Assembly (NCBI GenBank): GCA_944393685.1
Contig: CALYAW010000005.1
Coordinates: 1-64,000 of the forward strand
Reading direction: 5' to 3'
Length of the DNA stretch: 64,000 bases
DNA from: an uncultured Alphaproteobacteria bacterium
GTDB taxonomy: Bacteria > Pseudomonadota > Alphaproteobacteria > RF32 > CAG-239
Shown: positions 50,186 through 60,095 of the stretch, one piece after another
How positions within the stretch are numbered: the first letter of the stretch is position 1
Layout of the letters: the number at the start of each line of letters is the position of its first letter
Position numbers and translations under genes: made by a program
The notes under the pieces: model-generated
Told to the model about the DNA's origin: nothing
The model's input: only the letters and a program-made list of their open reading frames with translations
Database searches by the model: none

Positions 50186-52450
50186 ATGAAGTCACCGGCC
50201 ATAAATCAGGCAATGGAAATTTTGCGTCAATTGCGCGCGATTTCGGAGGCCAGTCACGATATTCCAGAAAAAATGGAAAAAATTGTTGCCATGCTCGTGC
50301 AACAAATGGAGGCCGAAGCCGGAACATGTTATGTCGTTGTTGATGATAATTATCTTGAGTTATTTGCTTCATATGGGTTTAATCCCGATATAGCGCATAA
50401 GATATCTTTGCGTGTTGGAGAAGGACTAGTTGGAGAGGTTGCCAAAACGGGACGATCTTTGATTGTTTCCGATGTATGGAAACATCCTTCTTTTTCATAC
50501 AAGCCGGATATGGGAGAAGAAAGTTTCAAATCGTTTATCGGTGTTCCGCTCATTCGTTGGAACCGAGCAATCGGAGTAATTTCTTTACAAAAAAAAGATA
50601 CATATGAGTTTTCGCGCACCGAGCTTGAGGTTTTAGAAACTGTTTCCATGGTTTTAACCGATATGGTCGGCTCGGAAGAAATGATAGATTATAAAAATCA
50701 GCTCATAAAGTCACGAGGACAAAGCAGCAAAGAAAAATACAAAGGTATAAGTCTTTCCAAAGGCTATGGCATAGGCAATGCCGTGGTCCATCGGCGCAGG
50801 CAAGCCGTGACCAAAATTTTTGCTGAAGATAAAGAAAAAGAGTTAAAGCGTTTGGAAATAGCCCATACCCAAATGAATGCCGACCTAGATGAAAAATTTA
50901 ATTCAACCAAATTGGGCATAGGGGAACATGTTGATATTCTTGATGCATATCGGATGTTTGCCAAAGACAAAGGATGGTATAAAAAAATTTCCGACAATGT
51001 GGGCAGTGGTTTGACAGCGGAAGCTGCAGTTGAGCGCGCATATGAGGACATGTGGAATCGTTTGTCCGGAACGCAAGACAGTTATATGCGAGAACGTTTG
51101 CATGATTTACGCGATGTGGCAGATCGTCTAATCGGTTATTTGAGCGGAGATCCGACTACGGCCAAAAGTGCTGACTATAAGGATATCATTGTTGTAGCTC
51201 AGACAATGGGTCCGGCTGATTTGATGGATTATGATTATACCAAAATAAGAGGTTTGGTTATTGAAGATGGCACTCCGACTATGCATGTTGCCATAGTTGC
51301 CAAAGCTCTTGGAATACCTGTTGTCGCCAAGATTAACGGTATATATAATCAAATTAAAAATGGGGAGCTTTTGGCGCTTGATGGTAATGAGGGCTATGTC
51401 TATATTCGTCCGAGCTCTCCCGTGCAGGAACGATTCAAAGCCAAAATTTTGGAAAAAGAGCAGCTCCGTCAAAAATTGGCTGCACTTAAAAAACTTCCAT
51501 CCAAAACAATAGACGGCCAAAGAATTAATATGTATCTCAATGTAGGTCTCGCATTTGATTTGGATTACATAGAGACCACCAATTGTGATGGCATAGGGCT
51601 TTATCGGACAGAAATTCCGTTTATGGCATCAGAAGTTATGCCTGATGTTGAGCAACAAATATCCTATTATAAGGAGCTAATGGACAGAGCCGGCAACAAA
51701 AAAGTTGTTTTTCGCAGTCTTGATGTCGGTTCGGATAAATTGCTTCCGTATTGGAGCAATGCCGGCGAGGACAATCCGGCAATTGGTTGGCGTTCAATTC
51801 GCATCACGCTTGACCGCCGAGCAATATTGCGTAAGCAGATGCGCGCTTTTTTAAGAGCGGCGGCCGGCAAAGAACTTAATGTAATGTTTCCGATGATTTC
51901 GAATTATTCAGAATTTGAAGAAGCAAAGGAAACGCTGATGATAGAACTGGAAAAAGAAAAGCGCCGAGGAAATCTTACTCCTAAAAAAGTTAATGTCGGT
52001 CTGATGATAGAAGTTCCGTCTATTGTCTTTCAACTTGATTCAGTTCTGAAGGTTGCAGATTTTATATCCATAGGAACCAATGATTTGGCTCAGTTTGTTT
52101 TCGCGTGTGATCGAGGTAATCCTCGATTGACAGAGCGGTATGATGTTTTGTCAGCTCCATTTTTGCGTGTTATGCAAGAGATTGTTACCAAAGCCAATGA
52201 TGCCGGTGTATTATGTTCTGTATGCGGAGAAATGGCAGGAAACCCGATTGAAGCGATGGCGCTGATAAGCTTGGGATATCGCAATCTTTCCATGTCCGGC
52301 TCATCATTTGGCCGAGTTAAAAGTATGGTGCGCTCACTTAATGTAGAGGAGATGGAGGATTATATCAAAATATTGCTCAAATCCAATCGTCGAACATTAC
52401 GTCCGCAATTGATATCCTATGCCAATGATCACGGTATTGAAATTTATTAA
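50186..52450 (+). CDS. ptsP: Phosphoenolpyruvate-protein phosphotransferase, nitrogen PTS (EI-Ntr)
   Basis: A GAF domain at about 15-165 precedes the Enzyme I part. The phosphorylated His lies in TPTMHVAIVAKALGIP (His367), the PEP-binding barrel contains FRSLDVGSDKLLPYW and IGWRSIRITLDRR, and the active cysteine is in CSVCGEMAG (Cys680). The 754-residue length with a GAF domain identifies PtsP rather than sugar PtsI. It starts a phosphorelay that signals nitrogen and carbon status. In other Alphaproteobacteria it is also next to prfA. Confidence 0.95.
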   Translation: MKSPAINQAMEILRQLRAISEASHDIPEKMEKIVAMLVQQMEAEAGTCYVVVDDNYLELFASYGFNPDIAHKISLRVGEGLVGEVAKTGRSLIVSDVWKHPSFSYKPDMGEESFKSFIGVPLIRWNRAIGVISLQKKDTYEFSRTELEVLETVSMVLTDMVGSEEMIDYKNQLIKSRGQSSKEKYKGISLSKGYGIGNAVVHRRRQAVTKIFAEDKEKELKRLEIAHTQMNADLDEKFNSTKLGIGEHVDILDAYRMFAKDKGWYKKISDNVGSGLTAEAAVERAYEDMWNRLSGTQDSYMRERLHDLRDVADRLIGYLSGDPTTAKSADYKDIIVVAQTMGPADLMDYDYTKIRGLVIEDGTPTMHVAIVAKALGIPVVAKINGIYNQIKNGELLALDGNEGYVYIRPSSPVQERFKAKILEKEQLRQKLAALKKLPSKTIDGQRINMYLNVGLAFDLDYIETTNCDGIGLYRTEIPFMASEVMPDVEQQISYYKELMDRAGNKKVVFRSLDVGSDKLLPYWSNAGEDNPAIGWRSIRITLDRRAILRKQMRAFLRAAAGKELNVMFPMISNYSEFEEAKETLMIELEKEKRRGNLTPKKVNVGLMIEVPSIVFQLDSVLKVADFISIGTNDLAQFVFACDRGNPRLTERYDVLSAPFLRVMQEIVTKANDAGVLCSVCGEMAGNPIEAMALISLGYRNLSMSGSSFGRVKSMVRSLNVEEMEDYIKILLKSNRRTLRPQLISYANDHGIEIY

Positions 52451-52502
52451 AAAGTATGTCACAATCAGCCCAACTTTCGAGTCTTTCAAAAAGGAATAAG
52501 TC

Positions 52503-53483
52503 GTGAAAAAAGATAAAAGTCCCCAAACAGAACAAGAAACAGAAGAAACACCTGTATTAGGAGAGGAAGAAGCATTGTCGCAAGCGCCCAAGGTCGAAAA
52601 TAAAATCACCAAAGTAGGCAGTCTTCTAAAAGAAATGCGTCTTCAAAAAGGGTTGCGTTTGCCAGATGTTGCCAAAAAATTATGTATTCGTCGCGTTTAT
52701 CTGGAAGCAATTGAAGAGAGCAATTATGCAGAGGTTCCAGCTTTCCCGTATGGGATAGGTTTTGTACGATCATATGCGACTTTTTTGGGGCTCAACAGTA
52801 GCAACATCGTTGAGCTTTATAAAGATGAGACCATGCCTAAATCGGATAAAGAAATTTATATGCTGGAGCCGCAAAGTGAAGCCAGCGTGCCCAATAAGAA
52901 ATATTTGCTGATAAGTCTTTTGGCGATTGCTTTGGTTTATGGCGGTTGGTCAGCATATAACAAGGGCCTTTTAGAAGAGGCGGATAAAGCTTCAACAGAA
53001 GAGCAGACTGAAGAAGTTTCGTCAGACACGCTACCGATTGTTGTGGAAGATTTCTCGGCAGAGCCAGTGATGGAAGGCGTTGGACCGGAGGAAGTTGTTT
53101 CTGGTGATGAGCAAATTACCGTAACGGATGCTTCGTTTGTGGAAGAAGGTGTTACATCTTCCGAGCCGGAAACAATAGAAACAAAGGATAAGGAGGAGGC
53201 CCAAGTTTCGGAAGATATTAAAATGCCGGATACAGAAATTGTTATCAAGATAAAAGAAGAAACTTGGATTGAAGTTCGTGATGCAGAAAAACTTTATATC
53301 AGTAAAGTATTAAAGCCGGGGATGACATATACCGTTCCGCAAGGAGAGGGGATGATATTGTCTGTCGGTAAAGTTAACGGCGTTGAGGTTTTGATTAATG
53401 GAGTTGTAACTTCGGTTGTCAAACCAAACAAAAAAATGAACATTGCCCTGGATCCGTTTGTTAAGGCTAACGGAACTCATTAG
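52503..53483 (+). CDS. RodZ-like HTH membrane protein
   Basis: After an acidic N-terminus, a helix-turn-helix Xre-type domain (VGSLLKEMRLQKGLRLPDVA, RRVYLEAIEESNYAEVP, GFVRSYATFLGL) spans about residues 38-115. A transmembrane helix follows near 133-150, then a Glu/Ser-rich acidic linker, and a beta-rich C-terminal domain (IKEETWIEVRDAEKLYISKVLKPG), as in DUF4115. This is the RodZ layout, a partner of MreB in cell shape. It starts with GTG 52503, preceded by AAGGA. Confidence 0.82.
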   Translation: MKKDKSPQTEQETEETPVLGEEEALSQAPKVENKITKVGSLLKEMRLQKGLRLPDVAKKLCIRRVYLEAIEESNYAEVPAFPYGIGFVRSYATFLGLNSSNIVELYKDETMPKSDKEIYMLEPQSEASVPNKKYLLISLLAIALVYGGWSAYNKGLLEEADKASTEEQTEEVSSDTLPIVVEDFSAEPVMEGVGPEEVVSGDEQITVTDASFVEEGVTSSEPETIETKDKEEAQVSEDIKMPDTEIVIKIKEETWIEVRDAEKLYISKVLKPGMTYTVPQGEGMILSVGKVNGVEVLINGVVTSVVKPNKKMNIALDPFVKANGTH

Positions 53484-53505
53484 CTTATTTATGCAAAATA
53501 TTAAG

Positions 53506-53542
53506 AAAATAGCGGTGCATAGTGTCCGCTGTTTTCTTTTTT
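53506..53542 (+). terminator. Terminator after the rodZ-like gene
   Basis: AAAATAGCGG (53506-53515) pairs with CCGCTGTTTT (53526-53535), apart from one mispair, followed by CTTTTTTT. It lies before the prfA ribosome binding site. Confidence 0.75.
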
Positions 53543-53566
53543 TGTATAAGAGAAAGGAAAAAAGAA

Positions 53567-54640
53567 ATGAATTTTGCAGAAAAATTGGCCAATGTAGTCA
53601 ATCGTTATCAAGAAGTTGAAGCTCTTATCTCAGAGCCGGGTTTAAGTTCTGACGATTTGGTCAAAATGAATAAAGAATTAGCCAATTTATCTCCGATTGT
53701 AGATGCAATCAACGAGTATAATACAGCAGAAAAAAATATGAATGAAGCCAAAGTGATGATGGATGATGCCGCGCTGGATAAAGACATGCGTGATTTGGCG
53801 GAAACAGAATATTTTGAGCTTAAAGATAAATTGCCGGATTTAGAAAAACAAATAAAGATATTGCTTTTGCCCAAAGACGCGGAAGATGAAAAGAATGCTA
53901 TTTTAGAGGTAAGGGCAGGAACTGGTGGTGATGAAGCCGCTTTATTTGCCGGAGTTTTGTTTGAAATGTATCAGCATTATGCTCAGCTTCAAGGGTGGAA
54001 ATTTGAGATAATGGATGTGAGCGAAAATGAGCTCGGAGGTTATAAAGAAGCAACAGCATCCATTAGCGGCCGCAATGTATTTTCCAAGCTTAAATTTGAA
54101 TCCGGCGCACACCGTGTTCAACGAGTTCCGGTAACCGAATCTCAGGGAAGAGTACATACATCAGCGGCAACGGTTGCGGTATTGCCTGAAGTTGAGGAGG
54201 TTGATATATATATTAATCCTGCGGATATAAAGATGGAGGCGTATCGTTCTTCTGGAGCGGGAGGGCAAAAGGTTAACAAAACGAGTTCAGCCGTCCGCCT
54301 TATCCACATTCCGACGGGAATTGTGGTTGAATCGCAAGAGGAACGCTCTCAGTTTAAGAACCGAGATAATGCTATGCGCAAACTGCGCGCACGGTTATAT
54401 GATGCCCAGAAGCAAGCCAAAGATGCCGAATACGCTCAAAATCGCAAATTGCAAGTTGGCAGTGGTGACCGTTCAGAGCGAATTCGGACTTATAATTATC
54501 CGCAAGGCCGAGTAACCGACCACCGAATCAATCTGACACTTTATAAACTGGAGGAAATTGTTAGCGGTGACGCTTTGGGCGAGATAATAGATGCTTTGAT
54601 AGCAGAAGATCAAGCCCAAAAACTTTCCGAACTTGATTGA
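53567..54640 (+). CDS. prfA: Peptide chain release factor 1
   Basis: The 357-residue class I release factor has the catalytic GGQ in [17 protein letters not shown] and the codon-reading PxT in [18 protein letters not shown] (usual PAT, here PVT). [37 protein letters not shown] and [11 protein letters not shown] are typical. RF1 ends translation at UAA and UAG. ATG 53567 is chosen for AGGAAAAA just before it; an upstream in-frame start lies in the terminator. prmC does not follow; 301 bases without a firm gene come next. Confidence 0.95.
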   Translation: MNFAEKLANVVNRYQEVEALISEPGLSSDDLVKMNKELANLSPIVDAINEYNTAEKNMNEAKVMMDDAALDKDMRDLAETEYFELKDKLPDLEKQIKILLLPKDAEDEKNAILEVRAGTGGDEAALFAGVLFEMYQHYAQLQGWKFEIMDVSENELGGYKEATASISGRNVFSKLKFESGAHRVQRVPVTESQGRVHTSAATVAVLPEVEEVDIYINPADIKMEAYRSSGAGGQKVNKTSSAVRLIHIPTGIVVESQEERSQFKNRDNAMRKLRARLYDAQKQAKDAEYAQNRKLQVGSGDRSERIRTYNYPQGRVTDHRINLTLYKLEEIVSGDALGEIIDALIAEDQAQKLSELD

Positions 54641-54884
54641 TTGTTTTTCATTGCCCAAATATCATGGCATTGTGTAAAGATTAATCATGACAAAAGACAA
54701 AGCGGGGCGGAAGCAGAGTAGAAATACTTTGATTTCAGATAGTGTTTTGTATGCGTTTTATTCTTCTTTTTATCTAAAAAATTTCGAAAACTCACAGGGG
54801 ATAACTTGCACTTAAATAGGTTGTTAAAAGTGTAGGAGATAAAGATATTCTGAAAGATTTTATAGCTGATAAAAGATAGATTTT
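54641..54884. other. Gap between prfA and dnaE with no firm gene
   Basis: Only an unsupported 42-codon frame (54687-54815) is present, without a clear ribosome binding site. No tRNA, strong hairpin or repeat is visible. Together with the dnaE promoter it makes a 301-base gap. Confidence 0.4.
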
Positions 54885-54913
54885 CATTGTCTAAGAAGAA
54901 GAATTTGTATAAT
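54885..54913 (+). promoter_or_regulatory. Promoter for dnaE
   Basis: A consensus -10 box TATAAT at 54908-54913 has a weak -35 (CATTGT at 54885-54890, 17-base spacer; TTGTCT at 54887-54892 with 15 bases). Transcription would start about 20 bases before the dnaE ribosome binding site AAGGAAGG. Confidence 0.5.
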
Positions 54914-54941
54914 CTATGAAAGCGTTGAAGAAGGAAGGTCC

Positions 54942-57900
54942 ATGGCAGAACCAAAATTTATACATCTGCGAGTTCATACGGCATATTCGTTATCCGAAGG
55001 AGCAATGAAGGTTCCTGCGCTGATTCATCGTCTTCACGAAGAACATGTTCCGGCAATAGCCGTAACAGATACGGCCAATATGTTTGGGGGCAAGGCTTTT
55101 TCCAAATATGCGGCTGACGAGGGTGTAAAGCCGATTTTAGGATGCCAATTTTATTTGCGCAATCCGGATGCCGATGATGTATTAAAATCCAAGGGCCGAA
55201 TAATAGAGCCGGATAAAATAATTCTTCTTGTGCAAAATGATATAGGCTATTCCAATATTATGCATCTGATGAAACTTTCATATCTTGACAATCCGCAAAG
55301 CAATGAAAAACCTCAGCTAAAAATGTCAGATATTAAGAGTTTTAATGAAGGGTTAATAGCATTAAGCGGAGGCGTTGAGGGACAAATAGGGCGTTTGTTG
55401 CTAGAGAACCGTTCAGCAGAAGCAGAAGATACCACACAAAAAATACAAGAAATCTTCGGAGACCGTTTTTATATGGAAATATCTCGTATTGGCCTTGAGA
55501 GCGAGCGCCAGACCGAAGATAAGTTTATAGATTTGGCCTATAAATATAACATTCCGTTGGTGGCAACCAATGAGGCGTTTTTCTTTGATGCCGACATGTA
55601 TGAAGCGCATGATGCTTTGGTATGCATCGCGGCAGCAGAGTATGTTGCAAACGACAACCGCAAAAAATTTTCGCCGAATAACCGTCTGCGTTCCGAAGCG
55701 GAAATGGTTGAGCTTTTTTCAGATCTTCCGGAAGCATTGCAAAATACGGTGAATATAGCCAAACGTTGCAGCTATCTTTCGAGTAAAGTTAATCCATTAT
55801 TGCCGATTTTTGAGTGTCCTGGTGCAATGAGTCAAGATGACTATATTGATCAACAGGCTCATAAAGGATTGGACGAAAGGATGCGAGCTCATGTTTATTT
55901 TGAAGGAATGACAGCGGAAGAAAAAAAAGAGCTTGATGATAAATATTATGCGCGTTTGGAGTATGAGTTAAGCGTTATCAAGAAAATGGGGTTTCCGGGA
56001 TATTTTTTAATCGTTTCGGACTTTATTCAGTGGTCAAAAACGCATGGTGTTCCGGTAGGTCCGGGACGAGGCTCCGGTGCAGGCTCAATAGTTGCTTGGT
56101 CTTTAAAAATTACCGATCTTGATCCATTAAAGCTGGATTTATTGTTTGAAAGATTTTTAAATCCTGAGCGAGTAAACATGCCGGATTTTGACGTTGACTT
56201 TTGTCAAGAAAATCGAGCCAAAACAATTGAATATGTACAAAATAAATATGGTTTTGATCATGTAGCTCAAATTATAACATATGGAAAACTGCAATCCAAA
56301 GCGGTAATACGAGATGTTGCTCGAGTTTTGCAGATGCCGTATGCGCACGCTGACCGTATTTCGAAAATGATTCCTCCCGGAGTTCAAGGAAAAAATCCGA
56401 CTTTGCAAGAGGCCTTGGATCAGGTTCCGGAATTGGAAGAAATGCGGCAAAACGATCCTCAGGTAAATAAGTTGTTTGATATAGCCATGAAACTTGAGGG
56501 GTTATATCGTCATTCAGGCGTTCACGCCGCCGGAGTTGTTATAGGAGATCGCCCGCTTGAACAATTAGTTCCGCTTTATAAGGATCCGCGGGCAGATATG
56601 CCGGTTACTCAATATGACATGAAGTTTGTCGAAGAAACAGGTTTAATTAAGTTTGACTTTTTAGGGTTAAAAACACTAACAGTTATCAAGCGAGCCGTTG
56701 ATTGGATTAAAAAGACCAAAGGAATAAGTCTTGATATTGAAAAAGTTCCGCTTGATGATAAGCAAACTTATGAGATGCTCCAACGAGGAGACACAACAGC
56801 AGTCTTTCAGTTTGAGTCTCCGGGTATGAAAGATGTTCACAAGCAAATTAAGCCGGACCGTTTTGAAGATTTAATTGCTATTGTTTCCCTTTATCGACCA
56901 GGGCCGATGGATAACATTCCCAGTTACATCAAACGCAAGCATGGAGAGGAAGAAATTACCTATTTGCATCCTTTGCTTGAGCCGATTTTGAAAGAAACAT
57001 ATGGTATTATGATTTACCAAGAGCAGGTTATGAATATAGCGCGAGCACTTGGCGGTTATACCATGGGAGGAGCCGATAAGTTGCGCAAGGTTATGGGTAA
57101 AAAAATGCGCGATGAGATACCCAAACAACGCAAAATGTTTATGGAAGGAGCGGTTAAAAACGGCATAGAAGAATCTGTTGCCGAAGCAATTTTTGATCAA
57201 ATGGAGAAATTTGCCTCATATGGTTTCAACAAATCACACGCGGCAGCGTACTCATTGATATCTTATCAAACAGCATACCTTAAGGCGCATTATCCGGTAG
57301 AATTTATGTGCGCAGTCATGTCTTTGGATATTACAAATGTAGACAAGTTGTTGTTTTATAAAGAAGAATGTAAAAAAATGGGATTCAAGGTTTTGCCGCC
57401 TGACATTAATAAGTCTGATGCGGATTTTTCCGTTGAAGATGGTAATATTCGTTATGCCTTGGCAGCCATAAAGAGCGTAGGAGCGGCAAATATGGAGGCG
57501 ATAGAAGCAGAAAGAAAATCCCGAGGTCCATACAAAGATATTTCTGATTTTATTCATCGTATAGATGCCAAGCAAATCAACCGTCGTCAGCTAGAACAAT
57601 TGATTAAAGCGGGGGCTTTTGATTGTATCGACAAAAACAGAGGTCGTCTTTTTGCCAACATAGACACAATAGTACAACATATTTCAGCAGCGACCGAGCT
57701 AAAAACAAGTGTTCAATCGTCTTTGTTTGGAACAGAAGAATTGCAAGCCAAAGTAAAATTATCCGAACAAGCGGATTGGCCGGAGCTTGAGCGCCTAAAG
57801 CTGGAAGCTGAGGCCATAGGATTTTATTTATCAGCACATCCGCTTGATAGCTACGCACAAGGAATGGAGCGTCTTGGCGTTAAAAAATGCAATGAAGTTT

Positions 57901-58412
57901 TTCAGGGGATTCGCACCGGAGATAATATTCGCGCCAAGCTTGCCGGATGTGTTAACTCATTTCAAAAGCGTTTGAGTAAAAGTGGTAATAAATACGCTTT
58001 TTTAGAAATATCTGATGGTACCAGCAATTTTGAAGGCTTGCTTTTCTCAGAAGGGCTTGTTCGGTATGAAGAAACAATAAAATCTGGACTTCCGTTGCTG
58101 GTAAGTGTTACGATAGACAAACAAAATGAAGATGGTAACCCCCGAGTTATGATTAACAGTGTTGAAACGCTTGATAAAGCCATTTCAGATGTTGCCAACG
58201 GTCTGGAAATCAGTATAGGGGATATTGGAGCCGTTTCCAAACTTCGTCAGATATTGTCCGGAGATAGAAATGGCAAAAATAAAATATATATCAAACCCGA
58301 TAATGATAATTGGGACATCAGAATAGAGCTCAAAGGCGGTTATGCGCTATATGGCGATATTCTGAGCCAAATACGTTCATTGGCAGGCATAACTTCGGTT
58401 AAGGAAATATAG
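54942..58412 (+). CDS. dnaE: DNA polymerase III alpha subunit
   Basis: The 1156-residue replicative polymerase has an N-terminal PHP domain (FIHLRVHTAYSLSEGAMKVP), the palm with catalytic Asp417 and Asp419 in MPDFDVDFCQENR and the third Asp in IKFDFLGLKT, GPGRGSGAGSIVAWSL, and YNKSHAAAYSLISYQTAYLK. An OB-fold follows at about 990-1070. The length is normal for DnaE1. It ends 2 bases before the next start, so the downstream membrane proteins may be co-transcribed. Confidence 0.97.
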   Translation: MAEPKFIHLRVHTAYSLSEGAMKVPALIHRLHEEHVPAIAVTDTANMFGGKAFSKYAADEGVKPILGCQFYLRNPDADDVLKSKGRIIEPDKIILLVQNDIGYSNIMHLMKLSYLDNPQSNEKPQLKMSDIKSFNEGLIALSGGVEGQIGRLLLENRSAEAEDTTQKIQEIFGDRFYMEISRIGLESERQTEDKFIDLAYKYNIPLVATNEAFFFDADMYEAHDALVCIAAAEYVANDNRKKFSPNNRLRSEAEMVELFSDLPEALQNTVNIAKRCSYLSSKVNPLLPIFECPGAMSQDDYIDQQAHKGLDERMRAHVYFEGMTAEEKKELDDKYYARLEYELSVIKKMGFPGYFLIVSDFIQWSKTHGVPVGPGRGSGAGSIVAWSLKITDLDPLKLDLLFERFLNPERVNMPDFDVDFCQENRAKTIEYVQNKYGFDHVAQIITYGKLQSKAVIRDVARVLQMPYAHADRISKMIPPGVQGKNPTLQEALDQVPELEEMRQNDPQVNKLFDIAMKLEGLYRHSGVHAAGVVIGDRPLEQLVPLYKDPRADMPVTQYDMKFVEETGLIKFDFLGLKTLTVIKRAVDWIKKTKGISLDIEKVPLDDKQTYEMLQRGDTTAVFQFESPGMKDVHKQIKPDRFEDLIAIVSLYRPGPMDNIPSYIKRKHGEEEITYLHPLLEPILKETYGIMIYQEQVMNIARALGGYTMGGADKLRKVMGKKMRDEIPKQRKMFMEGAVKNGIEESVAEAIFDQMEKFASYGFNKSHAAAYSLISYQTAYLKAHYPVEFMCAVMSLDITNVDKLLFYKEECKKMGFKVLPPDINKSDADFSVEDGNIRYALAAIKSVGAANMEAIEAERKSRGPYKDISDFIHRIDAKQINRRQLEQLIKAGAFDCIDKNRGRLFANIDTIVQHISAATELKTSVQSSLFGTEELQAKVKLSEQADWPELERLKLEAEAIGFYLSAHPLDSYAQGMERLGVKKCNEVFQGIRTGDNIRAKLAGCVNSFQKRLSKSGNKYAFLEISDGTSNFEGLLFSEGLVRYEETIKSGLPLLVSVTIDKQNEDGNPRVMINSVETLDKAISDVANGLEISIGDIGAVSKLRQILSGDRNGKNKIYIKPDNDNWDIRIELKGGYALYGDILSQIRSLAGITSVKEI

Positions 58413-58414
58413 CA

Positions 58415-59272
58415 ATGAAAACATTATGGTCAAAATTGAATCAATGGTATAACGGCACCTCCAACAAAGCAGCACCGCTTCCCGAGGAAAAAGTAAAAAA
58501 ATTTCCTATTTTTAGATTAATATTCGGTCCCTATAATCTATTTATTGATAACAGTCGAAAATTCTTTATTGTCGGAGGCATTTTTGCACTGGTTATGACA
58601 CTAGTATTTTTATTGCTCGGTCAAAATTTAATGTGCGCATTTGAAAATAACAGTCGCACCGGTTTTTGTGCCGATGGCCCTGTATTCTATATTATTGCGC
58701 GTTTTATGGGCTTGTTTTTAATCAGTATGTTTAGTGTCCGTCTCTATGAATATTGTTATAATAATGCCGCGTTTTCATGGAAATGGTTATTATTCCCTCA
58801 GAAAAGCGATGTAAAAATGTTTGGCGGATATTTGGTTTATATAAGCTTAAATTTATTATCGCTTGTGTCAGCCTATCTTTTATATATACGCATTCCCAAT
58901 CCAGATTGGCGGATAGAATTATCTTATTTCTTTGTCGTTTCTTTGGGCTTTTTGGTGCCGTTTGTATTATTGCGTTTTTACAGCCTAATGGCCTTTGTCA
59001 TGGAAAATCGCAAAATTCCTTCTTTAAAGAAAATATGGTATGAAACTTCTGGTAACGGACTGCGTTTATTGATTAGTTTTGCACTTTTATTTTGTATTTT
59101 GATTTTCTCATTAAATTCGGTCATAAATAATTTTAGACTTGTCGCTTCTGAAAATACGATTTATATTACATTTGTCGCCGAATATATATTTAATTTGGTT
59201 GTTTTGCTAAATATTATGTTTTTTATCAATTACTGCCATGTGCAGAAAGATTTTTTGTTTGGAGAAGAATAA
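58415..59272 (+). CDS. Multi-pass membrane protein of unknown function, copy A
   Basis: The 285-residue protein has a short cytoplasmic N-terminus and about six transmembrane segments (FFIVGGIFALVMTLVFLLLG, FYIIARFMGLFLISMF, YLVYISLNLLSLVSAYLLYI, and further). I do not recognise a family. It resembles the next gene in size, layout and position, and the two are adjacent, with 1 base between stop and start. Co-transcription with dnaE is likely from the 2-base gap. Confidence 0.7.
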   Translation: MKTLWSKLNQWYNGTSNKAAPLPEEKVKKFPIFRLIFGPYNLFIDNSRKFFIVGGIFALVMTLVFLLLGQNLMCAFENNSRTGFCADGPVFYIIARFMGLFLISMFSVRLYEYCYNNAAFSWKWLLFPQKSDVKMFGGYLVYISLNLLSLVSAYLLYIRIPNPDWRIELSYFFVVSLGFLVPFVLLRFYSLMAFVMENRKIPSLKKIWYETSGNGLRLLISFALLFCILIFSLNSVINNFRLVASENTIYITFVAEYIFNLVVLLNIMFFINYCHVQKDFLFGEE

Positions 59273-59273
59273 G

Positions 59274-60053
59274 ATGAGCAAGACTCTGGAAAAAGAAGTA
59301 GTCAAACTCCCTTTTATTGATACCATAAAACAGAGTTTTTTATATTTTTTTGAAAACCTTGGTTTGTTTGTAAAATTGGCGTCATTAGGGATAGTTGTTG
59401 TCCTGTTTGATATGTTTTCGGATTTTCCGACACTATGCGCAATGCGAGGAATTGAATGCCCGCAAAGCTGGCAACAAAGTGTTTCCACATTATTGCTGTT
59501 ATTGGTTTCGGTCTCAGCCATAATTATGTATTGTCGCAATATTATCTTCAAAAGTACGTCAATGAGTTGGCCCTCTTTTGTAAAAGCCTTGCTTTTGTAT
59601 GCGCTTTTTAGCGTTTTTCTGGTTATATTGATTGTGATACCCAGTATTGCGGTTATGTTTTTGTATGGTATGATTATCCCGGGAGCGGGTACACATAATC
59701 TTATTGAGAACGTCCTTTTATTTGTTCCGTTGCTTATAGCAATAGGCGTTGCCCCAATTTTTTTGATTTTTCCAGCGATTGCGGTCGAGGATAAAAGTTT
59801 TGGAATTAGACAGGTTTTTGCTTTAGCAAAAGGAAATCACAATCGAATTTTCTGGGGACAGTTTTTAATGATGGTTCCTTGTGCGATTGTTATTTTGATT
59901 TTGAATTCTTTATATAAGATAATTGGAGTTGACAATTATTTGATAAACGAATTCTTTATCATCGTCGTTATAGCTTTTTCTTTGGCGGATTCCTGCCTAA
60001 AGGCATCTTACTACGCGTACATATATAAATTTTTCAAGAAAAACCAAGAATAA
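59274..60053 (+). CDS. Multi-pass membrane protein of unknown function, copy B
   Basis: The 259-residue protein has about six transmembrane segments and a central GNHNRIFWGQFLMMVP region. IFPAIAVEDKSFGIRQVFALAKGN resembles the conserved loop of several membrane families with repeated glycerophosphoryl- or DUF-type domains, but this is not enough for a name. ATG 59274 follows GGAGAAG at 59261-59267. Function and topology are uncertain. Confidence 0.7.
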   Translation: MSKTLEKEVVKLPFIDTIKQSFLYFFENLGLFVKLASLGIVVVLFDMFSDFPTLCAMRGIECPQSWQQSVSTLLLLLVSVSAIIMYCRNIIFKSTSMSWPSFVKALLLYALFSVFLVILIVIPSIAVMFLYGMIIPGAGTHNLIENVLLFVPLLIAIGVAPIFLIFPAIAVEDKSFGIRQVFALAKGNHNRIFWGQFLMMVPCAIVILILNSLYKIIGVDNYLINEFFIIVVIAFSLADSCLKASYYAYIYKFFKKNQE

Positions 60054-60054
60054 A

Positions 60055-60095
60055 AAGAAACAAAAAAGCCTCTCAATGAGAGGCTTTTTTGTTTC
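60055..60095. terminator. Bidirectional terminator between membrane protein B and der
   Basis: AAAAAAGCCTCTC (60062-60074) pairs with GAGAGGCTTTTTT (60078-60090), extended by GAAAC/GTTTC. The der stop codon (60073-60075) is inside the stem. Confidence 0.92.

Noticed and set aside
54687-54815. A 42-residue gene between prfA and dnaE
   Set aside because: It has no clear ribosome binding site and no recognisable composition; prmC, which often follows prfA, is not encoded here.
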